A stretch of DNA of 64,000 bases, from NCBI GenBank assembly GCA_002632325.1, contig NSJK01000012.1, positions 62,001-126,000 on the forward strand. Direction: 5' to 3'. A program made the translations under genes and the position numbers. Positions 38,513 through 50,291 of the stretch are shown in pieces. The notes under the pieces were generated by a model. It saw only the letters and a list, made by a program, of their open reading frames with translations. It was not told the origin of the DNA and searched no databases. Numbering within the stretch: position 1 is the stretch's first letter; the number at the start of each line of letters is the position of its first letter. The DNA comes from Lysobacterales bacterium. Its GTDB lineage: Bacteria > Pseudomonadota > Gammaproteobacteria > Xanthomonadales > Rhodanobacteraceae.

Positions 38513-40885
38513 CTAACCTCGCAACCTGGCGCCACAAACCGACTGCAATGCGGCCACCGCGAGGCTCGTGCAGCGGTCTGCATCCTCGTCGGTAAGCGTG
38601 CGGTAACAGTCTTGCAAAATCAAGCCGATGGCGAGACTTTTGACCTCGCCGCCGAGCTTTTCCCCTACGTACCGGTCGAACAGTACGACATCGGCGAGGG
38701 TTTCGCCAACCGCGTCACGGATTGCCGCTTCCACGGTCGCAAACGGCACCCCGGCCGGCAGTTCGAAGGACAGGTCCCGGCGTACCGACGGAAACCGCGA
38801 CAGCGCGCGCGCGCGGGGGATGGCCCGTGCCGAAATCGCCACCACGTCGAGTTCGAAGGCCAGCACCATTCCATCCAGATCCAGCGCCCGGCACACCTGC
38901 GGATGCAACGCGGCGAGGTGCCCGACCACCTGTCCCGCCCGCTCGATCGCCGCACACTGGCCCGGATGCGCCCAGGGCACGGCTGCGGGCACGAAGGAGA
39001 ATGCGGCGCATTCGTTGGTCAGCGCGAGCAGGGATTCGACGTCGCCTTTGAGATCGAAGAAATCGACTTCGCGCGATGGCTCGCCCCACTGCTCGGCGGC
39101 CGCCGTGCCGCAGACGATGCCGGCGAGCTTTTCGGCTTCCAGAGGCGCCCCGGAAGAATTGGAGAACACGCGACCGATCTCGAACAGACGCACGCGCTGC
39201 ACCTGCCGGCGCCGATTGCCGACCAGAGCCGCAGCGAGGCCGGGCAGCAGGCTGGTACGCATCACCGCCAGATCAGCCGACAGTGGGTTGGCCAGCGCGA
39301 TCGCACCATCGGCCAATTGCCAGTCGGCGAGCTGGCCCGGCGCGACGAAGGCATAGGTAATGGCTTCGTGAAAGCCGCGCGCAACCAATTGCTCGCGCAA
39401 GGCCACGCGTGAGACGCGATCTTCAGGCAAGGCCGGAGTCGCCAGCGCCCCGCCCGGTGCGTGGTCGGGAATGCGATCGTAGCCGTGAATGCGAGCAAGT
39501 TCCTCGATGAGGTCTTCTTCGCTCGCGATGTCGAAGCGCCGCCCCGGCGGCGTGACCCGCCAGCCATCGGCCGTGCGTTCGACGCGCATGTCGAGCGCAG
39601 CGAAGATCATCTCGATCTCGCCATCAGCCAAGCTGATGCCCAGCAGACGCGCGATGCGGGCGCGGCGCAGCGGTACCGCCGGACGCTGCGGCAGATGCGC
39701 CGCTTCTATCGCCTCGACGATCGCTCCAGCGTTACCGCCAGCCGCTTCGACAATCAACGCCGTGGCGCGTTCGAGCGCCAGCCGAGGCAAGGACGCATCC
39801 ACACCACGCTCGAAGCGGTGCGCGGCATCGGTATGCATGCCCAGACGCCGCGCACGACCGGCGAGCGCAGTGGGTGCGAAATGTGCGGCTTCGAGAAACA
39901 CGTTGCGCGTAGCGCTGGTGACACGCGTGTCGAAACCGCCCATGAGGCCAGCCAGCGCCACAGGGCGACCGGCATCGGTGATGACCAGCAATTCCGCATC
40001 GAGCTCGACTTCACGCTCATCGAGCAACTTGAGCGTCTCACCCGTGCGGCCGCGGCGCACACCGATCGGACCTTGCAGCGTATCCGCGTCGAAGGCATGC
40101 AGCGGCTGTCCCAACTCCAACATGACGTAGTTGGTGACATCCACGAGCAGGCTGATCGGACGCAGGCCACTGCGGCGCAGGCGCTCGACCAGCCACGCGG
40201 GCGAGCGCGCCTGCATGTCGATGCCAGCAATGAAACGACCGCAGTAGCGCGGGCAATCGCCGGCTGATTCGAGTTCGACCGCAAGCAAGCGACCGTCATG
40301 GGTTGGCACCGGCTCGATCGCGAGCGGCACATGCGGCAAATCAAAGGCCGCCGCGACGTCGATCGCCAAGCCTTCGACCGACAGACAATCCGCACGATTG
40401 GGCGTCAACCCCAGATCGATCACTGCATCGGGCAGGCCCAGATGCGCGGCCAAGGGCTGACCGACCACGGCATCGAGCGGCAATTCGAGCAGACCCGAGG
40501 CATCGGCATCCAGTCCCAGTTCGCGCGCCGAGCACAACATGCCGCTGGAATCGACGCCGCGCAGCTTGGCCGCCTTGATCGTGATCTCCCCCACGCGCGC
40601 GCCGATCTTTGCCAATGGTGCCTTGAGTCCTGCGCGTGCATTGGGCGCACCACAAACGATCTGCAGACGCTCGCTGCCGGCATCGACCTCGCAGACTTGC
40701 AGGCGGTCGGCCTGCGGATGCCTCGCGCAGGAAATGATCTGGGCGACGACCACGCCATCGAGACCTTCACCGAGGCGCTCCACGCTCTCGACCTCGTGGC
40801 CGATCATGTCGAAACGCTCGAGCAGGCTGGCCTGATCGACTTGCAGCGGGAGGCGGGAGCGCAGCCAGTTTTCGGAGAATTTCAT
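38513..40885 (-). CDS. pheT: phenylalanine-tRNA ligase beta subunit
   Basis: PheT forms the alpha2-beta2 PheRS with PheS. The 790 residues (E. coli 795) show, in order, the OB-fold tRNA-binding domain (~39-147), the B3/B4 editing domain, the B5 domain, the catalytic-like core and the C-terminal ferredoxin-fold anticodon-binding domain (last ~93 residues, beginning SRFPSVRRD). The gene lies 15 bases after pheS and two before ihfA within the translation operon. Confidence 0.97.
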   Translation of the reverse strand: MKFSENWLRSRLPLQVDQASLLERFDMIGHEVESVERLGEGLDGVVVAQIISCARHPQADRLQVCEVDAGSERLQIVCGAPNARAGLKAPLAKIGARVGEITIKAAKLRGVDSSGMLCSARELGLDADASGLLELPLDAVVGQPLAAHLGLPDAVIDLGLTPNRADCLSVEGLAIDVAAAFDLPHVPLAIEPVPTHDGRLLAVELESAGDCPRYCGRFIAGIDMQARSPAWLVERLRRSGLRPISLLVDVTNYVMLELGQPLHAFDADTLQGPIGVRRGRTGETLKLLDEREVELDAELLVITDAGRPVALAGLMGGFDTRVTSATRNVFLEAAHFAPTALAGRARRLGMHTDAAHRFERGVDASLPRLALERATALIVEAAGGNAGAIVEAIEAAHLPQRPAVPLRRARIARLLGISLADGEIEMIFAALDMRVERTADGWRVTPPGRRFDIASEEDLIEELARIHGYDRIPDHAPGGALATPALPEDRVSRVALREQLVARGFHEAITYAFVAPGQLADWQLADGAIALANPLSADLAVMRTSLLPGLAAALVGNRRRQVQRVRLFEIGRVFSNSSGAPLEAEKLAGIVCGTAAAEQWGEPSREVDFFDLKGDVESLLALTNECAAFSFVPAAVPWAHPGQCAAIERAGQVVGHLAALHPQVCRALDLDGMVLAFELDVVAISARAIPRARALSRFPSVRRDLSFELPAGVPFATVEAAIRDAVGETLADVVLFDRYVGEKLGGEVKSLAIGLILQDCYRTLTDEDADRCTSLAVAALQSVCGARLRG

Positions 40886-40900
40886 GAGCGGATGCCGGCC

Positions 40901-42030
<1,130 letters not shown>

Positions 42031-42033
42031 TGC

Positions 42034-42405
42034 TCAGGACGCGGCCTTGCCGCCGAGTGCAGTCTTGGCCTTTTGGGCAAGTGCGCCGAACGCGGCGATG
42101 TCGTGGACGGCGATGTCCGCGAGCACCTTGCGATCGAGCGTGATGCCGGCCTTGAGCAGGCCGTTGATGAAACGGCTGTAGGACAGCCCGAACTGGCGCG
42201 CACCCGCGTTGATGCGGACGATCCACAGACTGCGGAAGTTGCGCTTCTTCTGCTTGCGTCCGATGTAGGCGTACTGGTGCGCCTTGGTGACGGCCTGCTT
42301 GGCGACGCGGAAAACCTTGCGCCGCGCGTTGTAATAACCCTTGGCCTTGCCGAGGATCTTCTTGTGACGACGGTGGGCGATGACGCCGCGCTTGACTCGT
42401 GCCAT
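42034..42405 (-). CDS. rplT: 50S ribosomal protein L20
   Basis: The 123-residue basic protein begins [19 protein letters not shown] and contains [16 protein letters not shown], both diagnostic of L20 (bL20). L20 is an early 23S rRNA assembly protein and represses its own operon in other bacteria. The ATG at 42405 has GGAGA upstream; the open frame extends much further through rpmI and infC in another frame and was cut accordingly. It lies 11 bases after rpmI. Confidence 0.98.
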   Translation of the reverse strand: MARVKRGVIAHRRHKKILGKAKGYYNARRKVFRVAKQAVTKAHQYAYIGRKQKKRNFRSLWIVRINAGARQFGLSYSRFINGLLKAGITLDRKVLADIAVHDIAAFGALAQKAKTALGGKAAS

Positions 42406-42416
42406 TTCTTCTCTCC

Positions 42417-42614
42417 TTACACGTAGGGCAGCATGCGGGCGACGCGACCTGCGTCTTCCTTGCGCACGTGGTTGGTGGCACGCAGACCGCGCTTGCGCTT
42501 GGTCGCCTTCTTGGTAAGGATGTGGCTCTTGAACGCGTGACCGCACTTGAACTTGCCGGACGCGGTCTTGCGGAACCGCTTGGCAGCGGCCCGATTGGTC
42601 TTCATCTTTGGCAT
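42417..42614 (-). CDS. rpmI: 50S ribosomal protein L35
   Basis: This 65-residue, very basic protein starts [20 protein letters not shown], the signature of bL35, and has the usual length. It lies between infC and rplT. The 111-base infC-rpmI spacer contains a G-C-rich hairpin (about 42700-42717), a position where L20/L35 translational control elements occur in other bacteria; this is only suggestive. Confidence 0.98.
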   Translation of the reverse strand: MPKMKTNRAAAKRFRKTASGKFKCGHAFKSHILTKKATKRKRGLRATNHVRKEDAGRVARMLPYV

Positions 42615-42725
42615 GACATTTCCTTCTTCGTTTTCGTGACTGGCGCGAGCGGTGGCTCAAGGCCACGCTTTCCATCCTGCTCGTTCCGGCTTGTGTGACC
42701 CGGGCTCCCGGATCGGCTCCTGTAA

Positions 42726-43250
42726 CTACTGTTTTTTCTTGGGCGCGATCATCATCACCATCAAACGCCCTTCCATGCGTGGAAACTGTTCGATCACCGC
42801 TTCCTCGGCAATCTCGGCGCTGATCTTGTCGACCATCGCCCGTCCCAGTTCCTGATGTGACATCTCGCGACCGCGGAAACGGATCGTGATCTTGACCTTG
42901 TCGCCTTCTTCCAGAAACCGGCGCAAATTGCGCATCTTGATCTGGTAGTCGCCGACGTCGGTCACCGGGCGAAACTTGAGTTCCTTGATCTCGACCTGCT
43001 TCTGCTTCTTCTTGGCTGCATGCGCCTTCTTCTGCGCCTCGAACTTGAACTTGCCGAAATCCATGATGCGGCACACCGGCGGATCGCCGTTGGGCTGGAT
43101 TTCGACCAGATCGAGGCCCGAGTCCTGCGCCATCGACAATGCCTCGTCGCGGCTGAGGATGCCGACCTGCTCACCTTCCGGGCCGATGACTCGAACACGC
43201 GGAACACGGATTTCGTGATTCCTGCGATTCGGCTTGCTTTCGATGGCTAT
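42726..43250 (-). CDS. infC: translation initiation factor IF-3, with a non-canonical start codon
   Basis: IF-3 keeps ribosomal subunits apart and proofreads start codons. The product is about 174 residues (E. coli 180) and contains the family segments [24 protein letters not shown] and RFRGREM. No ATG, GTG or TTG exists at the expected N-terminus; an in-frame TGA lies just upstream. The best start is ATA at 43250, eight bases after GGAGG (43263-43259); ATC at 43244 is the alternative, 14 bases away. Non-canonical starts (AUU in E. coli) let IF-3 repress its own translation. The first internal ATG (43139) would remove a conserved third of the N-domain. Confidence 0.93.
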   Translation of the reverse strand: MAIESKPNRRNHEIRVPRVRVIGPEGEQVGILSRDEALSMAQDSGLDLVEIQPNGDPPVCRIMDFGKFKFEAQKKAHAAKKKQKQVEIKELKFRPVTDVGDYQIKMRNLRRFLEEGDKVKITIRFRGREMSHQELGRAMVDKISAEIAEEAVIEQFPRMEGRLMVMMIAPKKKQ

Positions 43251-43293
43251 AGGTCAATCCTCCGGAAATTGAAAAACACCCGATCGACGCGAT

Positions 43294-45198
43294 TCAAGCT
43301 GCGCCAGACTCGGACTGCAAACGCTCCACGAAGCTGGCGACCGGCATGGAGCCAAGGTCTTCGCCTGCGCGCGTACGCACGGCAACAGCCCCCGCATCCC
43401 TCTCCCGGTCGCCGACGACCAGCAGATACGGAACCTTGGCCAGCGTGTGTTCGCGGATTTTATAGCCGATCTTCTCGTTGCGCAAATCGGCCTCCACCCG
43501 GAAACCTTGCGCGACAAGGGCTTGCGTCGCCTGGCGGGCAAAATCGGCCTGGGCATCGGTAATGTTCATCACCACCGCCTGCACCGGCGCCAGCCAGGCC
43601 GGGAAGGCGCCGGCATGGTGTTCGATGAGGATGCCGATGAAACGCTCCATCGAGCCGACGATGGCCCGATGCAGCATCACCGGGGTGTGGCGGGCCGAAT
43701 CCTCGCCCACGTACTCGGCTCCGAGCCGGCCCGGCATCGAGAAATCGACCTGAATCGTGCCCAGCTGCCAGGCCCGACCGATCGAGTCCTTGAGGTGGTA
43801 TTCGATCTTGGGGCCATAAAAGGCGCCCTCGCCCGGCAGTTCGGTCCAGTCCACGCCACAGGCGCGCAGCGCCTGACGCAGCGCGGCCTCGGCCTTGTCC
43901 CAGACCTCATCCGAGCCGATCCGCGGCTCGGGCCGCAGGGCGATCTTGACGCCGACATCGTTGAATCCGAAATGCGCGTACACCGCCATCGCCTGACGAT
44001 GGAAGGCGACTACTTCGGACTCGATCTGATCCTCGGTGCAGAAGATGTGCCCATCGTCCTGCACGAAGCCGCGCACGCGCATCAGGCCATGCAGGGCGCC
44101 CGAGGGCTCGTTGCGCGTACAGGAACCGAATTCGCCGTAGCGGATCGGCAGATCGCGGTAACTGCGCAGGCCATGATTGAACAGCAGCACATGCCCGGGA
44201 CAGTTCATCGGCTTGAGCGCGTAGTCGCGGTTCTCCGAGGCGGTGACGAACATGTTCTCGCGGTAGTTCTGCCAATGCCCGGTCTTTTCCCACAGGCTCT
44301 TGTCGAGAATCTGCGGGCAACGCACTTCCTGATAGCCTGAATCGACATAGATCTGGCGCATGAACTGCTCGACCACCTGCCAGATCGACCAGCCCTTGGG
44401 ATGCCAGAACACCAGGCCCGGCGCTTCTTCCTGCATGTGGAACAGATCGAGTTGCTTGCCGATGCGGCGGTGATCGCGTTTTTCGGCCTCCTCGATCTGG
44501 TGCAGGTACGCGGCCAGATCCTTGTCATTGAGCCAAGCCGTGCCGTAGATGCGCGACAGCATCTGGTTGTTGGAATCACCGCGCCAATAGGCGCCGGCCA
44601 CCTTCATCAACTTGAACGCCTTCAGGCGCGCGGTATCGGGCACATGCGGGCCACGGCACAGATCGGTGAACTCACCCTGCGCGTACAGGGAGAGCGCCTC
44701 GTTGGCCGGAATCGATTCGATGATCTGTGCCTTGTATTCCTCACCCTTGCCGCGGAAGAAGCTCACCGCTTGATCGCGCGGCATCAACGAACGTGAAATC
44801 GGCAGCGCCTGGGCCGCGATCTTCTTCATCTCCGCCTCGATCACGACCAGATCGTCGGGCGTGAATTGGCGCTCGAAGGCAAAGTCGTAATAGAAGCCGT
44901 TTTCGATCACCGGGCCGATCGTCACCTGTGCCTTGGGAAACAGGCGCTGCACTGCCTGTGCCAGAAGGTGCGCCGTCGAGTGACGAATGATGTCGAGCGC
45001 CTCGGGGCTTTTCTCGGTGATGATCGCGAGCGTCGCATCGTGATCGATCACGTGGCTGACATCGACCAGGCGTTCGTCGACCTTGCCGGCGAGCGCGGCC
45101 TTGGCCAGACCCGCGCCGATCGAAGCTGCAACTTCGGCAACCGTGGGCGCGTGATCGAACTGACGCTGGCTGCCGTCGGGAAGGGTGATGGTGGTCAT
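43294..45198 (-). CDS. thrS: threonine-tRNA ligase
   Basis: ThrRS charges tRNA-Thr. The 634 residues (E. coli 642) show the N-terminal TGS domain (~1-62), the editing domain with [11 protein letters not shown], the class II core with the zinc-ligand Cys in MNCPGH, motif 2 ([15 protein letters not shown]) and motif 3, then the anticodon-binding domain. It is the first gene of the thrS-infC-rpmI-rplT-pheST-ihfA operon; a promoter and a terminator-like element lie in its 200-base leader. Confidence 0.97.
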   Translation of the reverse strand: MTTITLPDGSQRQFDHAPTVAEVAASIGAGLAKAALAGKVDERLVDVSHVIDHDATLAIITEKSPEALDIIRHSTAHLLAQAVQRLFPKAQVTIGPVIENGFYYDFAFERQFTPDDLVVIEAEMKKIAAQALPISRSLMPRDQAVSFFRGKGEEYKAQIIESIPANEALSLYAQGEFTDLCRGPHVPDTARLKAFKLMKVAGAYWRGDSNNQMLSRIYGTAWLNDKDLAAYLHQIEEAEKRDHRRIGKQLDLFHMQEEAPGLVFWHPKGWSIWQVVEQFMRQIYVDSGYQEVRCPQILDKSLWEKTGHWQNYRENMFVTASENRDYALKPMNCPGHVLLFNHGLRSYRDLPIRYGEFGSCTRNEPSGALHGLMRVRGFVQDDGHIFCTEDQIESEVVAFHRQAMAVYAHFGFNDVGVKIALRPEPRIGSDEVWDKAEAALRQALRACGVDWTELPGEGAFYGPKIEYHLKDSIGRAWQLGTIQVDFSMPGRLGAEYVGEDSARHTPVMLHRAIVGSMERFIGILIEHHAGAFPAWLAPVQAVVMNITDAQADFARQATQALVAQGFRVEADLRNEKIGYKIREHTLAKVPYLLVVGDRERDAGAVAVRTRAGEDLGSMPVASFVERLQSESGAA

Positions 45199-45266
45199 GC
45201 TGGAAGTTCCGTCGTTGGATCACCGCGGCGGCTCGCGCGACAGGAGGTCGGGCGCAAACCGCGAGC

Positions 45267-45290
45267 AACAAAAAGGGCGCACCGGCGCCC
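45267..45290 (-). terminator. intrinsic terminator (possible attenuator) in the thrS leader
   Basis: On the minus strand GGGCGC (45290-45285), CGGT, GCGCCC (45280-45275) is followed by TTTTTGTTG, a textbook terminator, 69 bases before the thrS start and downstream of the probable thrS promoter. An eight-codon frame ahead of it (45340-45314) contains two Thr codons. The tRNA-Val gene has its own terminator nearer to it, so this one is best explained as thrS control. Confidence 0.72.
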
Positions 45291-45409
45291 CATTGCAAAG
45301 CAAGCGTCCCGGTCACGAGGTTTCAGTGTCTGGATGTTCGCGTGTCCATGTCGCACGCTCGACCAGCGGTTACCCGCGGGCCACCCTGCTTGATGCGGAA
45401 AGGGTGATC

Positions 45410-45438
45410 ACGCTAGACCAGCACATCACGAGTGTCAA
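45410..45438 (-). promoter_or_regulatory. probable thrS operon promoter
   Basis: On the minus strand a perfect -35 TTGACA (45438-45433), a 17-base spacer and TAGCGT (45415-45410) predict a start near 45403 and a leader of about 205 bases that includes the terminator at 45267. Confidence 0.55.
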
Positions 45439-45481
45439 TGGCGAGCCCGATGCAGCAGGCACGAGCCGCAATCAGGGGCGC

Positions 45482-45514
45482 CGAAAACGCAAACGCCACC
45501 GCAAGGGTGGCGTT
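45482..45514 (-). terminator. terminator of tRNA-Val
   Basis: On the minus strand a 9-bp stem (45514-45506 with 45500-45492, loop CTTGC) is followed by TGCGTTTTCGG, 16 bases after the tRNA. Confidence 0.72.
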
Positions 45515-45529
45515 GCTCGTTTCATCAAG

Positions 45530-45604
45530 TGGTGGGCGGTACAAGGATCGAACTTGTGACCCCTACCATGTCAAGGTAGTGCTCTACCGCTGAGCTAACC
45601 GCCC
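45530..45604 (-). tRNA. tRNA-Val (GAC)
   Basis: A 75-base cloverleaf on the minus strand has acceptor GGGCGGT pairing with ACCGCCC, then A and encoded CCA. The anticodon loop TTGACAT between CTACC and GGTAG gives GAC. D-arm AGCTCAGCGGTAGAGC and T loop GTTCGATCC are canonical. Confidence 0.97.
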
Positions 45605-45717
45605 ATCCTGCAACCGATCCGGCTGCAAGGGGCGCGCAAGGTAGCACAGCGCCCCCGAAGGAACAACCGCAGCGAGCATTTTCAGCGGCATTGCCCCGCA
45701 AATGGCGCCCGCCACGC

Positions 45718-47742
45718 TCAAGCGATCAGGCCTTGCTCGCGGATCCGGTGGATTTCGTCACGCACACGCGCGGCCTCCTCGAATTCGAGGTTCTGGGCGT
45801 GCTTGTACATCCGCGCCTCAAGCTCCCGGATGCGTGCGGCAAGCTGCTCGGGATTGAGCAGCTGATAGTCGGCCGCGCTTTCGGCGACCTTGCGCATCAC
45901 GCCGCCACGGCCACGCCCGCGTTCGGTCGCGGCGGAATCGCGCGCACCCTCCATCACGTCGGTGATGCGCCGTTCGACCGATCGCGGTGTGATGCCATGA
46001 GCCGCGTTGTATTCGAGCTGCCTGTTGCGACGACGCTCGGTCTCGTCGATCGCAGCCCGCATCGAGCGCGTCACGTTGTCGGCATAGAGGATCGCAGTGC
46101 CACGCAGGTTGCGCGCGGCGCGGCCGATGGTCTGGATCAAGGAGCCGGTCGATCGCAAGAAGCCTTCCTTGTCTGCATCCAGAATCGCGACCAGCGAGAC
46201 CTCGGGCATGTCGAGCCCTTCGCGCAGCAGATTGATGCCGACCAGCACGTCGAACTTGCCCAGGCGCAGGTCGCGGATGATTTCCACGCGCTCGACGGTG
46301 TCGATGTCCGAGTGCAGATAGCGCACGCGCACACCATGCTCATCGAGGTACTCGGTAAGGTTTTCGGCCATGCGCTTGGTCAGCGTGGTGACCAGCACGC
46401 GATCGCCCTGGCCGATGCGCGCATTGGCCTCGCCGAGCAGATCGTCGATCTGCGTGCGGGCGGGCCGCACCTCCACGCGCGGATCGACGAGCCCTGTGGG
46501 ACGCACCACCAGTTCGACGATATTGCCCTGCGAATGTTCGAGTTCGTAGGGGCCCGGGGTTGCCGAAACAAACACCGCGCGCGGCACGCGCTCTTCCCAT
46601 TCGTGAAACTTGAGCGGGCGGTTGTCGAGCGCCGAGGGCAGACGGAAGCCGAACTCGACCAGTGTTTCCTTGCGCGAACGATCGCCCTTGTACATCGCCC
46701 CCACCTGCGGCACGGTGACATGCGATTCATCGACCACCAGCAAGGCATCCGGCGGCAGGTAATCGAACAGCGTCGGTGGCGGCTCGCCGGGCTCACGCCG
46801 GGTCAGGTGCCGCGAATAGTTCTCGATGCCGCTGCAATAGCCGACCTCGGCCATCATCTCCAGATCAAATCGAGTGCGCTGTTCAAGTCGCTGCGCCTCG
46901 ACCAGCTTGTTGGATCGGTAGAGGAAATCGAGTCGCTCCTTGAGTTCGATCTTGATCGTCTCGATCGCGTTGAGCGTGGCCTCGCGCGTTGTCGCGTAAT
47001 GGGTCTTGGGATAGACGACATAGCGCGGCACCTTGCGCAGCACCGCGCCGGTGAGCGGATCGAACAGCGACAGGTTCTCGATCTCGCCGTCGAACAGCTC
47101 GATTCGCAACGCCTCGATTTCCGACTCCGCCGGAAACACGTCGATCACTTCACCGCGCACACGATAGCTGCCGCGGCGCAGCTCGAGTTCGCCCCGCACA
47201 TACTGCAGTTCGGTCAGATGGTGCAGCAATTTTCGCTGCTCGATGCGCTCGCCGCGGGCGAGGATCAGGCGCATCTGCAAGTAATCCTCGGGATCGCCCA
47301 AACCGTAGATCGCCGAGACCGAGGCGACGATCAGCGCATCTCGCCGCGACAGCAAGGCCTTGGTTGCGGCCAGGCGCATCTGTTCGATGTGATCGTTGAT
47401 CGAGGAATCCTTCTCGATGTAGGTGTCGCTCGATGGCACATAGGCCTCGGGCTGGTAATAGTCGTAGTAGCTCACGAAATACTCGACCGCGTTGCGCGGA
47501 AAGAACTCCTTGAACTCACCGTAGAGCTGCGCCGCGAGCGTCTTGTTGGGCGCCATGACGATGACGGGCTTTTGCACGCGCTCGATTAGATTGGCGATGG
47601 TGTAGGTCTTGCCCGAGCCAGTCACGCCGAGCAGGGTCTGCTGCGCGACCCCCGCCTCGAATCCGCGCACCAAGGCCTCGATCGCCGCCGGCTGATCGCC
47701 GGCCGGCTTGTACGGTGCCACCAGTTCGAAGCGTTCCGTCAT
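45718..47742 (-). CDS. uvrB: excinuclease ABC subunit B
   Basis: UvrB is the damage-verifying helicase-like subunit of nucleotide excision repair. The product has 674 residues (E. coli 673). Walker A GVTGSGKT is at about 39-46, the beta-hairpin ([12 protein letters not shown]) near 93-104, DESHVT is the Walker B region, QTIGRAARN is motif VI, and the UVR domain binding UvrC is at the C-terminus. The ATG at 47742 has GGAGG upstream and a -10-like TATACT at 47770-47765. No LexA box (CTG-N10-CAG form) was noticed. Confidence 0.98.
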   Translation of the reverse strand: MTERFELVAPYKPAGDQPAAIEALVRGFEAGVAQQTLLGVTGSGKTYTIANLIERVQKPVIVMAPNKTLAAQLYGEFKEFFPRNAVEYFVSYYDYYQPEAYVPSSDTYIEKDSSINDHIEQMRLAATKALLSRRDALIVASVSAIYGLGDPEDYLQMRLILARGERIEQRKLLHHLTELQYVRGELELRRGSYRVRGEVIDVFPAESEIEALRIELFDGEIENLSLFDPLTGAVLRKVPRYVVYPKTHYATTREATLNAIETIKIELKERLDFLYRSNKLVEAQRLEQRTRFDLEMMAEVGYCSGIENYSRHLTRREPGEPPPTLFDYLPPDALLVVDESHVTVPQVGAMYKGDRSRKETLVEFGFRLPSALDNRPLKFHEWEERVPRAVFVSATPGPYELEHSQGNIVELVVRPTGLVDPRVEVRPARTQIDDLLGEANARIGQGDRVLVTTLTKRMAENLTEYLDEHGVRVRYLHSDIDTVERVEIIRDLRLGKFDVLVGINLLREGLDMPEVSLVAILDADKEGFLRSTGSLIQTIGRAARNLRGTAILYADNVTRSMRAAIDETERRRNRQLEYNAAHGITPRSVERRITDVMEGARDSAATERGRGRGGVMRKVAESAADYQLLNPEQLAARIRELEARMYKHAQNLEFEEAARVRDEIHRIREQGLIA

Positions 47743-47908
47743 CCGATCCTCCACCCGATCGGCAAGTATAGGCTTGCGCCCATGGCCACGGCGCACGATT
47801 CTCGCGACGGGACGCGCGTTTTTCCTACACCCACGCACCGCATCTTGCCATCGCCGCAACACGGCGATCGGCCGAGCATGGACATCCGCTCACGACGGGG
47901 ATACGGAC

Positions 47909-48466
47909 ATGCTCAGACCCACGGCTTCGCAACTCGGCTTCACCCTGATCGAACTCATGATGACTCTCGCGCTGTCAGCCTTGCTCACGGTGATTGCCTT
48001 GCCAGGCTTTGGCAGCTTGCTCGCCAAGACACGCACACAGACCACCTGGCAGGATCTCGCAGCCACCTTCAATGCCGCGCGCCTTGCCGCCGTCTCACGT
48101 GCGATGCACGTGGTGATCTGCCCCAGTTCGGATCAGGCGAGCTGCAGCGACGGTGAGCTCTGGCAGCAAGGCTGGATCGCTTTCGTCGACGCCAACCGCG
48201 ACCGCGAAGCCGATGCCAACGAAGAACGTCTTGATGTCAGCCAGAACGCGCCGCAAGGTACCGCCATCGTCGGCAGCAGCGCCCGCGCACGCATCGTCTA
48301 CCAACCCGACGGCAGCGCGCGCGGCAGCAACGTGACCTTGACACTGTGCAACCGCGGCGCTCGCGCGAACGATGCACGCACCTTGGTGATCGGGCCAAGC
48401 GGCCGCATCCGCAGCGGCAATGCCAACGCCGAAAACGCCGCGCGTTGCCTGTCCGCAGCCGGCTGA
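47909..48466 (+). CDS. type II secretion/type IV pilus minor pseudopilin, GspH/FimT family
   Basis: The 185-residue product has the prepilin peptidase site and helix GFTLIELMMTLALSALL (leader of nine residues, cleavage before Phe, Glu at +5), then a GspH-type globular domain with two Cys-containing segments (VVICPSSDQASC, LTLCNRG). FimT/GspH proteins are minor pilins; FimT of some bacteria binds DNA for uptake. The start ATG follows GGGGA. The gene is alone, divergent from uvrB, with no other pilin gene in the window, as is common for FimT-type genes. Confidence 0.88.
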   Translation: MLRPTASQLGFTLIELMMTLALSALLTVIALPGFGSLLAKTRTQTTWQDLAATFNAARLAAVSRAMHVVICPSSDQASCSDGELWQQGWIAFVDANRDREADANEERLDVSQNAPQGTAIVGSSARARIVYQPDGSARGSNVTLTLCNRGARANDARTLVIGPSGRIRSGNANAENAARCLSAAG

Positions 48467-48507
48467 CACTTGACGGAACCCGAGCCGCCAACGAGAATAC
48501 GCGGCTC

Positions 48508-48584
48508 GCCCGAATAGCTCAGCCGGTTAGAGCACTTGACTGTTAATCAGGGGGTCGTTGGTTCGAGTCCAACTTCGGGCGCCA
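48508..48584 (+). tRNA. tRNA-Asn (GTT)
   Basis: A 77-base cloverleaf begins GCCCGAA and ends TTCGGGC-G-CCA. The anticodon loop CTGTTAA gives GTT. D arm TAGCTCAGCCGGTTAGAGC and T loop GTTCGAGTCC are canonical; CCA is encoded. Confidence 0.97.
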
Positions 48585-48597
48585 GTTGAAGAACAAG

Positions 48598-48622
48598 GGC
48601 CTGCAGCGATGCAGGCCTTTTT
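48598..48622 (+). terminator. terminator of tRNA-Asn
   Basis: A perfect 8-bp stem GGCCTGCA/TGCAGGCC (48598-48605 with 48610-48617) is followed by five Ts, 14 bases after the tRNA. Confidence 0.9.
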
Positions 48623-48641
48623 CTTTGCGTTCCCGCTGCGC

Positions 48642-50030
48642 TCAACTGGCATCGACGCGATAACACGGCACGTATTGGCTGCCACCGGGGAGTTTCATGC
48701 GTTGCTGGGCGACGAAGCTCGCCAGCATCGCATCGAGCGCGCGCATGATCTCGCGATCGCCGTGGATCACGAACGAACCGCGCTTCTCGATCGCGTGGAT
48801 CCCCTCTTCCTTGACGTTGCCGGCGACGATGCCGGAGAACGCACGACGCAGGTCGGCGGCGAGTCGATGTGGCTCCTGATCGCGATGCAGGTTGAGCCCG
48901 GCCATTGCCTCATGGGTCGGACGGAACGGAATCTGGAACGCACTCTCAATGTGCAAGGCCCAATTGAAGAAGAACGCATCCTGATTGTCGAGCCGGTAGC
49001 CGCGCACCTTGTCGATGCCCTTGTGCACCTTGCGCGCCACCTCGCGCGGATCGTCGATCACGATCGAGTAGTGCTTGGCCGCTTCGTCGCCGAGCGCCAG
49101 GCGCAAGAAGCGATCGATCTGCTCGAAATATGCCGCCGACTCGCGCGGGCCGCTGAACACCAGCGGGAACGGCAGACTGGCATTGGCCGGATGCATGAGG
49201 ATGCCGAGCAGATAGAGGATTTCCTCGGCCGTGCCGACACCACCCGGAAACACGATGATCGCGTGCCCGAGACGCACGAACGCCTCCAGCCGCTTCTCGA
49301 TGTCGGGCATGATGATGAGGTTGTTGACGATCGGATTCGGCGACTCCGCGGCGATGATGCCCGGCTCGGTGATGCCGATGTAACGATTGTCATGCCGCCG
49401 CTGCTTGGCATGGGCAATCGTCGCGCCCTTCATCGGGCCCTTCATCGCACCGGGACCGCAGCCGGTGCAGATATCCAGACCGCGCAGGCCCAGCTCGTAA
49501 CCCACCTTCTTGGTGTAGTCGTACTCCTCGCGGCTGATCGAGTGACCACCCCAGCAAACCACGAGATTGGGATCGACATTGGACCGCAGCACACGCGCAT
49601 TGCGCAGGATCTCGAACACCGCGTGCGTGATGCCGCGCGTGTCGTCGAGCTCGAAGGCGCCGGCATCGATCTGGGTGGCGACATAGATGATGTCGCGCAC
49701 CACCGCAAACAGCAGCTCGTTGACGCCGGTGATGATGCGGCCATCGACAAAGGCGTCGGCCGGCGCATTGGTGAGTTCGAGCTTGACGCCACGGTCCTGT
49801 TGCAGGATCTGGATATCGAAATCGGGGAAGCGCTCGAGCATCGCGCGCGCATCGTCGCTCGCGCTGCCCTGAGTGAGCACCGCCAGCGCACAGCGCCGCA
49901 ACAGCGAGTGCAGTCCACCCGCGCCGGCATCACGCAAGCGCGCAACCTCATGGCGTGACAGGATGTCGAGCCCGGCAGCGGGGGCGATGCGCGCACTGAA
50001 GCGTGCGGATGCGGGGTTACGTTGCTCCAT
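48642..50030 (-). CDS. ppnN: nucleotide 5'-monophosphate nucleosidase PpnN (YgdH, LOG family)
   Basis: PpnN cleaves the N-glycosidic bond of nucleoside monophosphates and in E. coli responds to ppGpp. The 462-residue product (E. coli 454) has the LOG-family phosphoribohydrolase core with the motif PGGVGTAEE (Glu in catalysis). It is flanked by the extra N-terminal ~145 residues and the C-terminal domain that distinguish PpnN from short LOG proteins. GCGPGAMKGPMKG is the nucleotide-binding loop. The ATG has AAGGA upstream. The gene is monocistronic. Confidence 0.94.
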   Translation of the reverse strand: MEQRNPASARFSARIAPAAGLDILSRHEVARLRDAGAGGLHSLLRRCALAVLTQGSASDDARAMLERFPDFDIQILQQDRGVKLELTNAPADAFVDGRIITGVNELLFAVVRDIIYVATQIDAGAFELDDTRGITHAVFEILRNARVLRSNVDPNLVVCWGGHSISREEYDYTKKVGYELGLRGLDICTGCGPGAMKGPMKGATIAHAKQRRHDNRYIGITEPGIIAAESPNPIVNNLIIMPDIEKRLEAFVRLGHAIIVFPGGVGTAEEILYLLGILMHPANASLPFPLVFSGPRESAAYFEQIDRFLRLALGDEAAKHYSIVIDDPREVARKVHKGIDKVRGYRLDNQDAFFFNWALHIESAFQIPFRPTHEAMAGLNLHRDQEPHRLAADLRRAFSGIVAGNVKEEGIHAIEKRGSFVIHGDREIMRALDAMLASFVAQQRMKLPGGSQYVPCYRVDAS

Positions 50031-50233
50031 GGAAATCCTTCAGACAATCAGCGAATGCGATCGCCACCAATGCCAAAGCTGACCGCTTGAGTCAAGCAGT
50101 TCCGGTGAGCCAGTTGACTCGCGTCAGCTGGAAAGCCATCACGCGAGCACCTGGGACGCCAAGGTTTTCGCAAGGCCCAAGCGCATGCAAAAGCTGCTCG
50201 ACACCTGATCCGTGCCCGGCATGGAACGCGCAT

Positions 50234-50261
50234 AAAAAACCCCGGGCGTCACCGCCCGGGG
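50234..50261 (-). terminator. terminator of the cold-shock gene
   Basis: On the minus strand CCCCGGGCG and CGCCCGGGG (9-bp perfect stem, 50261-50253 with 50248-50240) are followed by TTTTTTATG, 30 bases after the stop. Confidence 0.92.
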
Positions 50262-50291
50262 TCGAGATTGTTCAGCGGTGAACGAGTGCGG

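Noticed and set aside
43137-43139. First ATG of the infC frame as the start codon
   Set aside because: Conserved IF-3 sequence continues in frame for about 37 codons upstream to a ribosome-binding site.
45691-47589. A 632-codon open frame on the plus strand
   Set aside because: It is the antisense shadow of uvrB.
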